DNA of 6,443 nt from Bryobacterales bacterium (GCA_003154855.1 PMEV01000128.1:13606-20048); one strand, 5' to 3'; positions 1 through 6,443 are shown, numbered from the stretch's first letter. Program-made: numbers and translations. The notes: generated by a model not told the origin, from the letters alone.

Positions 1-513
<513 letters not shown>

Positions 514-529
514 ACGAGGAACCAATCGA

Positions 530-1285
<756 letters not shown>

Positions 1286-1289
1286 AGCG

Positions 1290-2519
1290 ATGACGGCGAC
1301 GGTCAGTCCATTTCCCATGCTCGGCGATCTCCGCCAGGTCGCGAGCGACCGCTTTGACGCGCTGGGATTCCCCACCACCAGGAACGAGGAATGGAAGTAC
1401 ACCAACCTGGCGCCGTTCTTGAAGACGCTGGACGCCGAGCCCGGCCCGCTCGCGCCCGAGGAGCTGGCAGCGGCCCCCTTCGCGGACCTGGGTTGTCCGC
1501 GGCTGGTCTTCGTCAATGGGCGCTATGCGCCGCTGCTCTCGACACCGTCGGCTGGAGTGAAGGCTGGGAGTCTGCGGGAAGCGCTCCAGGCGGGGCGCGC
1601 GGGCGAGGTGGGGCGCTACGCCGATTTCAGCCAGAACGCGATGGCCGCGCTGAATACGGCCCGCTTCGAAGACGGCGCGTTTGTCGAGATCGGGAACGGT
1701 TGCGTCCTGGCCGCTCCCATTCACCTGCTCTTCGTCTCCACCGGCGGCGCCGCCTATCCGCGCAACCTGATTGTGGCGGGCCGCGACAGCCAGGCGGCTG
1801 TCATCGAGACCTATCTGGGCTTGGGCGACCGGCCCGGTTTCACCAGCGCGGTCACGGAACTCGTCGCTGGCGACGGCGCGGTGGCCGATCACTACAAGCT
1901 GCAAGCGGAGAGCCGGAGCGCGCTGCATTGGGGCTTGCTGCGCGTCCAGCAGGGCGCGACGAGCACCGTCACTTCGCACAACATCGCGCTGGGCGCGGGC
2001 CTGGCGCGCAACGAGATCGCGGCCGTGCTGGAGGGCGAAGGCGCCCACTGCGCACTGAATGGCCTGTATCTGGCCAACGGCCACCAGCACGTCGATAATT
2101 ACACCACGCTCGACCACGCCCGCGAACACACCACCAGTCACGAGCTGTACAAGGGCATTCTGGACGGCGCGGCCCACGGCGTTTTTCACGGCCGCATTCT
2201 GGTGCGCCCGGCGGCCCAGAAGACCGACGCCATACAGCGCAACAAAAACCTGCTGCTTTCGCGCGACGCCCTCATCAACACCAAGCCGCAGCTCGAGATC
2301 TACGCGGACGACGTGCGCTGCACACACGGCGCCACGGTGGGCCAGGTGGATCAGGACGCCATCTTCTATCTGCGCAGCCGCGGCATCCCTCTGGCCGAGG
2401 CGCGCAGCCTGCTCACTTACGCTTTCGCGAGCGACATTCTGGAGAAGATCCGCGTGGAATCGTTGCGTTCGCGCCTCTCTGGCGCACTGTCGGAGTGGCT
2501 GAAAGGGTCCACGGAATGA
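1290..2519 (+). CDS. sufD: SufD, Fe-S assembly scaffold subunit
   Basis: SufD is the SufB paralogue that completes the SufBC2D scaffold and is linked to iron entry. The product has 409 residues, close to E. coli SufD (423). The N-terminus carries the usual NEEWKYTNLAPF motif (about residues 33-44). The centre is a GC-rich beta-helix segment. The C-terminal core contains the stretch DNYTTLDHA, then HGVFHGRI and the run QRNKNLLLS. The motif CTHGATVG follows, in which His346 corresponds to E. coli SufD His360, a residue implicated in cluster formation at the SufB interface. Start ATG 1290 is preceded by GAGGG at 1276-1280. Its stop TGA overlaps the sufS ATG. It is told apart from SufB by its N-terminal motif, its position after sufC and the CTHGATVG form of the core motif. 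Confidence 0.97.
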   Translation: MTATVSPFPMLGDLRQVASDRFDALGFPTTRNEEWKYTNLAPFLKTLDAEPGPLAPEELAAAPFADLGCPRLVFVNGRYAPLLSTPSAGVKAGSLREALQAGRAGEVGRYADFSQNAMAALNTARFEDGAFVEIGNGCVLAAPIHLLFVSTGGAAYPRNLIVAGRDSQAAVIETYLGLGDRPGFTSAVTELVAGDGAVADHYKLQAESRSALHWGLLRVQQGATSTVTSHNIALGAGLARNEIAAVLEGEGAHCALNGLYLANGHQHVDNYTTLDHAREHTTSHELYKGILDGAAHGVFHGRILVRPAAQKTDAIQRNKNLLLSRDALINTKPQLEIYADDVRCTHGATVGQVDQDAIFYLRSRGIPLAEARSLLTYAFASDILEKIRVESLRSRLSGALSEWLKGSTE

Positions 2520-3760
2520 GCGCCCGCATCGAGACCGCGGTCGGCCTGGACGTCGGGCGCATCCGGGAGGATTTCCCCGCGCTCCGGCAAACCGTGCATG
2601 GCCATCCGCTCGTCTATCTCGATAACGCCGCCACCTCGCAGAAGCCGCGGGCCGTGCTGGACGCGATCATGCGGTTCTACGAACGGGACTGCGCCAACGT
2701 CCACCGCGGCGTGCACCAATTGAGCGAGCGCTCCACCGCCGCCTACGAGGGCGCCCGCGAAACCGTCCGCCAGTTCCTGAACGCAGCCGCGCCGGCGGAG
2801 ATTGTGTATACCCGCGGCGCTACCGAGTCCATTAACCTGGTGGCGCAAACCTACGGTCGCGCCAATCTCCGGGCCGGGGATGAGATCGTCGTCTCGGGCC
2901 TCGAGCACCACTCGAACATCGTGCCCTGGCAGATGCTGGCCGCCGAAAAGGGCGCCATTCTGCGCGTGGCGCCGATCGACGACCGCGGCGAGATCGTTCC
3001 CGAGGAGTACCGGAAGATGCTCGGGCCGCGCACCCGGATCGTCGCCCTGGCGCAGGTCTCGAATGCGCTGGGCACCATCAACCCGGTCCGCGAAATGATC
3101 GCGCAGGCGCATGCGGCGGGCGCGGTGGCCCTCATCGACGGAGCGCAGGCGGCGCCGCACATGCCCGTGGACGTGCAGGACCTGGATTGCGACTTCTACG
3201 CCTTCTCCGGCCACAAGGCGTTCGGTCCCACGGGTATCGGCGTACTCTTCGGCAAGGCCAGCCTGCTGGACGCCATGCCTCCCTGGCAGGGCGGCGGCGA
3301 CATGATTCGCTCGGTCACCTTCGAGAAGACCACCTTCAACGATCCGCCTTACAAATTCGAGGCGGGCACACCGCACATCGCGGGCGCCATCGGGCTGGGG
3401 GCGGCGATCGATTACGTGACCACCATCGGCCTGGACCGCGTCGCCGCCTGGGAGCACGAGCTGTTGGTTTACGGAACCGAGGCGCTGGAGCGCGTCCCGG
3501 GCCTGCGCCTGATCGGGACGGCGCGCCGGAAAGCCGCGGTTCTCTCGTTCGTCCTGGAGGGCGTGCACCCTCACGACATCGCCACCATTCTGGACGGCCA
3601 GGGCATCGCTATTCGTGCCGGGCATCACTGCGCGCAGCCGATCATGGAGCGCTTTGGCCTGACCGCCACCTCGCGGGCCTCGCTCGCGTTCTACAATACT
3701 TATCGGGAGATCGATGCCTTGGTCGAGGGGCTCGGCAAGGTGCGGGAGATTTTCGAGTGA
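2516..3760 (+). CDS. sufS: SufS, PLP-dependent cysteine desulfurase (group II)
   Basis: SufS removes sulfur from L-cysteine as an enzyme-bound persulfide and passes it to a partner, here most likely SufU. The product has 414 residues from ATG 2516. The fold-type I aminotransferase landmarks are clear: YLDNAATSQKP near residue 34, NVHRGVHQLSERST near 62, and TRGATESINLVA. LEHHSN follows, with stacking His131/His132. The PLP lysine is Lys234 within SGHKAFGPTGIG. The catalytic cysteine is Cys372 in RAGHHCAQP, in the short-loop context typical of group II enzymes (SufS/CsdA) rather than IscS/NifS. An in-frame start 21 nt upstream is rejected because ATG 2516 forms an ATGA overlap with sufD, has an AAAGGG site at 2502-2507, and gives the normal N-terminus. 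It overlaps the sufU GTG by 4 nt at its end. Confidence 0.98.
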   Translation: MSARIETAVGLDVGRIREDFPALRQTVHGHPLVYLDNAATSQKPRAVLDAIMRFYERDCANVHRGVHQLSERSTAAYEGARETVRQFLNAAAPAEIVYTRGATESINLVAQTYGRANLRAGDEIVVSGLEHHSNIVPWQMLAAEKGAILRVAPIDDRGEIVPEEYRKMLGPRTRIVALAQVSNALGTINPVREMIAQAHAAGAVALIDGAQAAPHMPVDVQDLDCDFYAFSGHKAFGPTGIGVLFGKASLLDAMPPWQGGGDMIRSVTFEKTTFNDPPYKFEAGTPHIAGAIGLGAAIDYVTTIGLDRVAAWEHELLVYGTEALERVPGLRLIGTARRKAAVLSFVLEGVHPHDIATILDGQGIAIRAGHHCAQPIMERFGLTATSRASLAFYNTYREIDALVEGLGKVREIFE

Positions 3761-4209
3761 GTACGGACATCCGCGATCTGTACCAACAGGTGATCGTCGA
3801 CCACAGCAAGCGGCCGCGCAATTTCCGCCCGCTCGAGGGCGCCAATCGCAAGGTCGAGGGCTTCAACCCGCTGTGCGGCGACAAGATCACCATCTACCTC
3901 AAGATTGAGAACGGCATGGTTGCCGACATCAGCTTCGAAGGCTCCGGCTGCGCCATCTCCACGGCCTCCGCTTCGCTGCTCACCGAGAGCCTGAAAGGCA
4001 AATCGCTGGCCAACGCCGAAGCGGTGTTCGAAGATTTCCATAGATTGCTTACCGGATTGGATCCCGCCGGCGAGGGGCCGAAACTCGGCAAACTGGCGGT
4101 GTTCTCCGGAGTCTGCGACTACCCGACCCGGGTTAAGTGCGCCACCCTGCCCTGGCACACCCTGCATGCCGCTTTGACCGGCGACGGCGGAAAGGTGTCC
4201 ACGGAATGA
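3757..4209 (+). CDS. sufU: SufU, sulfurtransferase partner of SufS
   Basis: SufU is an IscU-like protein that, in Bacillus-type SUF systems, acts as a zinc-dependent acceptor of the SufS persulfide rather than as the main scaffold. The product has 150 residues. The ligand motifs are LCGD (Cys40, Asp42), GSGCAIS (Cys65) and KCATLPWHT (Cys128). The roughly 60-residue distance between the second and third cysteines, including a segment around FHRLLTGLDPAGEG, is the insertion that separates SufU from IscU. An extra cysteine, Cys120, sits eight residues before Cys128. The start is GTG 3757, overlapping the sufS stop as GTGA, with GGGAG at 3744-3748 as ribosome binding site. No SufE gene is present in the window, which fits SufU as the SufS partner. 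The stop overlaps the sufT ATG. Confidence 0.96.
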   Translation: MSTDIRDLYQQVIVDHSKRPRNFRPLEGANRKVEGFNPLCGDKITIYLKIENGMVADISFEGSGCAISTASASLLTESLKGKSLANAEAVFEDFHRLLTGLDPAGEGPKLGKLAVFSGVCDYPTRVKCATLPWHTLHAALTGDGGKVSTE

Positions 4210-4511
4210 GCGATCTCGAGCGCCGAGTCGTCGAAGCGCTGCGCACCTGCTACGATCCCGAGATCCCGGCGAACATTTACGAGCTGGGGTTGATCTACGC
4301 GCTGAAAGTGGACCCCTCCGGCGCAGTGAGCGTCCAAATGACCCTGACCGCGCCTAACTGCCCGGTGGCGGGCAGCCTGCCGGCCGAGGTCAAACGCAAG
4401 ATTCAGGCGGTGGCCGGAGTGACCGACGCCCAAGTCGAGCTGGTTTGGGATCCGCCTTGGGACCGCAGCCGGCTCTCCCAGGCCGCGCTGGTCCAATTGG
4501 GTTTGTTTTGA
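4206..4511 (+). CDS. sufT: SufT, MIP18/DUF59-family Fe-S maturation protein
   Basis: The 101-residue product is a stand-alone MIP18 (DUF59) domain. The landmarks are the DPEIP motif at 17-21, NIYELGLIY at 23-31, the TLTAPNCP stretch with the conserved Cys52, a helix about 57-70, and a DPPW motif followed by a short C-terminal tail. Members encoded in suf operons are called SufT and are implicated in maturation of Fe-S proteins, probably in cluster carriage or delivery; the exact chemistry is less settled than for the other Suf proteins. The start is ATG 4206, which overlaps the sufU stop as ATGA and follows AAAGG at 4191-4195. Related DUF59 proteins act in phenylacetate oxidation (PaaD), but the suf context and small size favour SufT. 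Its stop overlaps the regulator's TTG start. Confidence 0.92.
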   Translation: MSDLERRVVEALRTCYDPEIPANIYELGLIYALKVDPSGAVSVQMTLTAPNCPVAGSLPAEVKRKIQAVAGVTDAQVELVWDPPWDRSRLSQAALVQLGLF

Positions 4512-4978
4512 AGATTACCGCCCAGGAAGAATACGGCGTTCGGTGCCTGCTGCAGATTGGAGCGCGGGGGCCCCAGGCCAGCCTCACCATTCCGGAGATC
4601 GCCCGCGCCGAAGGGCTCTCCACCCCTCACGTCGCCAAGCTGATGCGGGTGTTGCGCCGCGGTGGCCTGGTGAAGAGCGTGCGCGGACAGGCCGGCGGCT
4701 ATACGCTGGCCCGGCCGCTCGGCGGGATTACGGTCGCCGAGGCGCTGGCCGTGCTTGGTGGAAGGCTCTACGAGGGCGAGTTCTGCGAGCAGCACCACGG
4801 AAAACCGGAAATCTGCAACCGCTCCACCGACTGCTCGATTCGTTTCCTCTGGCGCTCGGTGCAGCAGGTGGTCGATCAGGTGCTCTCCAAAGCCACCCTG
4901 CAAGACCTGCTGCCCAATCGAGGCGCGACCGTTGCGCCGCCGGTGACGGTCCAGCTCACCATTGCTCGCAGCAACTGA
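4508..4978 (+). CDS. Rrf2-family (IscR-like) Fe-S-sensing transcription regulator
   Basis: The 156-residue product has the Rrf2 winged-helix fold. The N-terminus is MKITAQEEYGVRCLL, and the helix-turn-helix TIPEIARAEGLSTPHVAKLM spans residues 27-46. The wing VRGQAGGYTLARP spans residues 58-70. Three cysteines follow at 93, 103 and 109, a spacing of C-X9-C-X5-C, in the place where IscR binds a [2Fe-2S] cluster with C-X5-C-X5-C. It probably senses cluster status and regulates the suf operon, but its target sites are not in view. The start is TTG 4508, overlapping the sufT stop as TTGA. An in-frame TTG at 4445 would add 21 residues unlike the family and deepen the overlap, so it is rejected. Only a weak GGG (4499-4501) precedes the start, so expression probably depends on coupling to sufT. 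No specific name (iscR, sufR) is assigned because the subfamily is uncertain. Confidence 0.93.
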   Translation: MKITAQEEYGVRCLLQIGARGPQASLTIPEIARAEGLSTPHVAKLMRVLRRGGLVKSVRGQAGGYTLARPLGGITVAEALAVLGGRLYEGEFCEQHHGKPEICNRSTDCSIRFLWRSVQQVVDQVLSKATLQDLLPNRGATVAPPVTVQLTIARSN

Positions 4979-5024
4979 GCCGGCGTGGCGCCCGGCAGGG
5001 ACGCCCATCGAGCTATCCCGCGCC

Positions 5025-5054
5025 TGGACTACCACTACCTGTCCGTACTATAAT
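5025..5054 (+). promoter_or_regulatory. Sigma70-type promoter of brnTA
   Basis: A perfect -10 box TATAAT lies at 5049-5054. A -35-like TGGACT (four of six consensus bases) lies at 5025-5030, with an 18-bp spacer. Transcription would start near 5061, leaving a leader of about 20 nt before the brnT ATG. It is the best-matching promoter in the window and sits directly before a toxin-antitoxin pair, which normally has its own autoregulated promoter. It also separates brnTA from the suf transcript. Confidence 0.7.
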
Positions 5055-5072
5055 GTAGTTACGAATTGGTAG
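5028..5072. promoter_or_regulatory. Candidate BrnA operator: dyads around the brnTA -10 box
   Basis: CTACCA at 5029-5034 is inverted as TGGTAG at 5067-5072. ACTACC is tandemly repeated at 5028-5033 and 5034-5039. ACTA (5047-5050) and TAGT (5056-5059) flank the end of the -10 box. BrnA antitoxins are known to repress their own promoter, so these dyads, overlapping the -35 end and the -10 box, are plausible binding sites. The repeats are short and assignment to BrnA is inference. Confidence 0.4.
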
Positions 5073-5081
5073 CGACACAAA

Positions 5082-5378
5082 ATGCGCTTCGAATGGGATG
5101 AGGCCAAGAACCGCTATAACATCTCCAAACACAGAGTGAGCTTCGAGACGGCCCAGCTTGTCTTCGAGGACCCCCAGGCGCTCAGCGTTCTGGAGCGCAT
5201 CGTGGACCGCGAGGAACGTTGGCAGACCCTGGGGATGATTGGTGGAGTAATGGTGTTGCTGGTGGCGCATACCTTTCGGGATGAGGGTGGCGCGGAAGCT
5301 ATCCGCATCATATCGGCCCGGAAGGCGACTCCTCGGGAAAGGAGAGCTTATGAAAAAGGTCACCAAGAGCCGGACTAA
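5082..5378 (+). CDS. brnT: BrnT toxin, ribonuclease of a type II toxin-antitoxin pair
   Basis: BrnT is a small RelE-like ribonuclease that blocks translation when released from BrnA. The 98-residue product matches the family along its length. It opens with FEWDEAKNRYNISKHRVSFE, followed by VFEDP, and a strand with the GMIGGVMVLLVAHTFR pattern. The C-terminal IRIISARKATPRERRAYE is the hallmark RxISARxAxxxERxxYE motif of the family. No residue expected to be conserved appears missing, so the toxin is probably active. ATG 5082 has no clear Shine-Dalgarno sequence, only a GCGA-like stretch upstream, suggesting weak translation. The 3' end overlaps brnA by 29 nt. The gene has its own promoter and is not part of the suf operon. 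Confidence 0.93.
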   Translation: MRFEWDEAKNRYNISKHRVSFETAQLVFEDPQALSVLERIVDREERWQTLGMIGGVMVLLVAHTFRDEGGAEAIRIISARKATPRERRAYEKGHQEPD

Positions 5379-5613
5379 AGGGACCGGTGAGCTCGAGCGT
5401 TTGAAGGATGGAGCAATCGACCTCAGCGACATCCCGGAAATCGCGGATTGGAGCAAAGCGGTGGTGGGGAAGTTCTATCGGCCCATAAAGAAGTCGTTGA
5501 CGATTCGCATAGATGCCGACGTTCTGGCGTGGCTCAAATCGCAGGGCAGGGGATACCAGACGCGTATTAACCGCGTTCTGCGAGAGGAAATGGAAAACCG
5601 TGGCCGGCGGTGA
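5350..5613 (+). CDS. brnA: BrnA antitoxin, ribbon-helix-helix type repressor
   Basis: BrnA neutralises BrnT by direct binding and represses the brnTA promoter through a CopG/Arc-like ribbon-helix-helix DNA-binding part. The product has 87 residues. The family landmarks are IDLSDIPEIADWSKAVVGKF near residues 23-42, then YRPIKKSLTIRIDADVLAWL, and GYQTRINRVLREEM near the end. The KSLTIRID segment is the DNA-contacting strand and the two following helices form the dimer. The start ATG 5350 is chosen because AAGGAG lies at 5339-5344, five bases upstream. An in-frame start at 5281 would add 23 residues without family similarity and lacks such a site. The reading frame differs from brnT and overlaps its last 29 nt, the usual toxin-first arrangement. 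Confidence 0.93.
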   Translation: MKKVTKSRTKGTGELERLKDGAIDLSDIPEIADWSKAVVGKFYRPIKKSLTIRIDADVLAWLKSQGRGYQTRINRVLREEMENRGRR

Positions 5614-5627
5614 AGGTCGAGGCGCTG

Positions 5628-5669
5628 GCCGGGGCCGCGGTACTCCCAGCCCGCGGGCGCCCGCCCGGC
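5628..5669. terminator. GC-rich hairpin between convergent brnA and pilZ genes
   Basis: GCCGGG (5628-5633) pairs with CCCGGC (5664-5669), and inside it CCGCGG (5635-5640) pairs with CCGCGG (5651-5656) around a 10-base loop, with a single-base bulge on one side and seven unpaired bases on the other. It lies between two genes that read toward each other, where a bidirectional terminator would be expected. There is no T-tract on either side, so it is not a canonical intrinsic terminator. The stretch is also so GC-rich that some pairing is expected by chance. Confidence 0.35.
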
Positions 5670-5682
5670 TCGTCGGCATCCA

Positions 5683-6057
5683 TTACGTCAGGCCGTGGGA
5701 GCCTTGTGTGCGGAATTCGTAGCGCTCGATGGCGATGGCCGCCTTGGTGCTGTCGGTGCGCACGACCCGGCCGCTGGCGACCAGCTTCAGCGCGCAGCGG
5801 TTGTCGAGGTGGGCCGGCCAGTTCACCGCCAGTTCGACGCGCTCCCCGGTGGTAAGGGTGCGCTCGGTGGTGAACAGCACGCCGTTCGAGCTCATGTTGA
5901 CGGTTCTGCCGCTTCCGACCTCGATAGTGTTCCGGTTGTACACCTTATACCGGACCTCCTGCTCGATCGGAAACCGGACGGATGATCGGCGTTCCGCCAC
6001 GTCCGGCTGCAATGCCATTCTCGCTGCGTCCATCGCCATAATCTGTCCCTGCTCCAT
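5683..6057 (-). CDS. PilZ-domain protein, probable c-di-GMP receptor
   Basis: The 124-residue product is a single PilZ domain with a short N-terminal lead of about 20 residues. The two c-di-GMP-binding signatures are intact: RxxxR as Arg24-SSV-Arg28 within ERRSSVRFPI, and [D/N]xSxxG as NMSSNG at 54-59. Segments such as GRTVNMSSNGVLF, the VELAVNWPA strand and the ending AAIAIERYEFR fit the PilZ beta-barrel. No signal peptide, membrane segment or second domain is present, so it is probably a soluble adaptor that binds c-di-GMP and then a partner. The partner and process (motility, secretion, polysaccharide) cannot be read from this context. ATG 6057 is preferred over the TTG directly before it; AAGGG at 6064-6068 sits six bases upstream. 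It lies downstream of rarA on the same strand but 158 bp away, so it is probably transcribed separately. Confidence 0.9.
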   Translation of the reverse strand: MEQGQIMAMDAARMALQPDVAERRSSVRFPIEQEVRYKVYNRNTIEVGSGRTVNMSSNGVLFTTERTLTTGERVELAVNWPAHLDNRCALKLVASGRVVRTDSTKAAIAIERYEFRTQGSHGLT

Positions 6058-6215
6058 CAAACACCCTTCTCGCTGACAAAACTATAGTCGAAAGGGTTCA
6101 ATTCAGACGCTGGCACCATGGTACGGATATGGTACTATCTGCTTGCGGCATTCCTTTCTCAAGACTATAGCAGAACCGTCAAGAAACTGTTTGAGATTCT
6201 CCCCTCGACGCGCGG
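6058..6215. promoter_or_regulatory. pilZ upstream / rarA downstream intergenic region with repeats
   Basis: This 158-bp gap holds the likely pilZ promoter region. On the minus strand a -10-like TATAGT (plus bases 6081-6086) lies 23 bp before the pilZ ATG, but no convincing -35 box is seen at 16-18 bp. Two copies of ATGGTAC (6118-6124 and 6129-6135) are spaced 11 bp apart, about one helical turn. The 8-bp palindrome ACCATGGT (6115-6122) overlaps the first copy. An inverted pair CTATAGTC (6082-6089) and GACTATAG (6163-6170) brackets them. No terminator with a T-tract is visible after rarA. A regulator-binding function is inferred only from the repeats. Confidence 0.3.
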
Positions 6216-6443
6216 CTAGGTCCCTCGGACCTTCCGAATCTCCGCCAGGCGCTCCGCGATCCGTTTTTCGAGGCCGCGATCGGTGGGCAGGTAGAAGCGG
6301 CGCCCCGCCAGCGAGGGTGGCAGGCACTGCATATCGGGGAGGGCGTCCTGGAACTGGTGAGCGTGCTGGTACCCCTCTCCGTAACCCCACTCGCGCATGC
6401 TCGAAGTAACCGCATTGCGGAGTTGCAGCGGGACCGGCTCGGC
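6216..6443 (-). CDS. rarA: RarA/MgsA, replication-associated AAA+ ATPase (3' part only)
   Basis: Only the last 75 residues are in the window; the gene enters from the right edge with its frame open. RarA (MgsA; Mgs1/WRNIP1 in eukaryotes) is a clamp-loader-like AAA+ ATPase that acts at stalled replication forks with SSB and helps recombination-dependent restart. The visible part is the C-terminal tetramerisation region. It begins VPLQLRNAV, continues MREWGYGEGYQHAHQ, matching the family's VPLHLRNA and GYGKGYxYAH motifs, and ends with LPPSLAGRRFYLPTDRGLEK before a basic helix. The ATPase domain cannot be checked. The stop is TAG at 6216-6218. The motif match is strong although the fragment is short. 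Confidence 0.88.
   Translation of the reverse strand, partial: AEPVPLQLRNAVTSSMREWGYGEGYQHAHQFQDALPDMQCLPPSLAGRRFYLPTDRGLEKRIAERLAEIRKVRGT

Noticed and set aside
2495..2518. Alternative upstream start for sufS at 2495
   Set aside because: It lies inside sufD, adds seven residues not typical of SufS, and ATG 2516 has a better-spaced ribosome site and an exact 4-nt overlap.
4445..4510. Alternative upstream TTG start for the Rrf2 regulator
   Set aside because: The added 21 residues read as out-of-frame sufT sequence, while the family N-terminus MKITAQEEYG begins exactly at TTG 4508.
4979..5000. Possible terminator after rrf2 (GCCGG...CCGGC)
   Set aside because: The stem is only five pairs with no following T-tract; too weak in this base composition to call.
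5281..5349. Longer brnA starting at 5281
   Set aside because: The extra segment is the out-of-frame brnT coding region, and the AAGGAG site points to ATG 5350.
6058..6060. TTG directly before the pilZ ATG as start
   Set aside because: The adjacent ATG at 6057 has an equally good Shine-Dalgarno distance and is the stronger start codon; the difference is one residue.
6143..6171. Plus-strand promoter-like TTGCGG-17 bp-TATAGC, which would read antisense into rarA, with an 88-codon open frame at 6143-6409
   Set aside because: The -35 matches only three of six consensus bases, the open frame is antisense to rarA with no recognisable motifs, and nothing else supports an antisense transcript.

Overview
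The window is a GC-rich bacterial chromosome segment. Its style suggests Acidobacteriota or a similar soil lineage: a compact SUF iron-sulfur operon using SufU and SufT, plus a PilZ protein of a type I associate with that phylum. The taxonomic call is an inference from protein style, not a database result. No phage, transposase, tRNA, rRNA or CRISPR sequence was seen.

Positions 1-4978 hold one tightly packed plus-strand operon for Fe-S cluster assembly: sufB (3' part only), sufC, sufD, sufS, sufU, sufT and an Rrf2-family regulator gene. SufBCD is the ATP-driven scaffold. SufS takes sulfur from cysteine, SufU relays it to the scaffold, and SufT (MIP18/DUF59 family) probably helps cluster maturation or delivery. 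The Rrf2 protein carries three cysteines that could hold a cluster and report Fe-S status. The gaps are 16 nt (sufB/sufC) and 4 nt (sufC/sufD). The next four junctions are all 4-nt stop/start overlaps (ATGA, GTGA, ATGA, TTGA), so the last five genes look translationally coupled. The operon promoter lies outside the window to the left.

Positions 4979-5613 hold a type II toxin-antitoxin pair, brnT-brnA, with its own well-formed promoter and candidate operator dyads. The toxin has almost no Shine-Dalgarno sequence, while the antitoxin has a strong one. This cassette is visibly less GC-rich than the suf genes and may be a separate acquisition.

Positions 5614-6443 hold minus-strand genes convergent with brnTA. 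A GC-rich hairpin sits between brnA and a small PilZ-domain (c-di-GMP receptor type) gene at 5683-6057. A 158-bp intergenic stretch with short repeats follows, and then the 3' end of rarA/mgsA, a replication-associated AAA+ ATPase gene that runs off the right edge.

No clearly undescribed system is evident. The most unusual points are the Rrf2 regulator at the distal, TTG-started end of the suf operon, a 16-nt sequence duplicated exactly at two of the operon's gene junctions, and the repeat-rich pilZ/rarA intergenic region.
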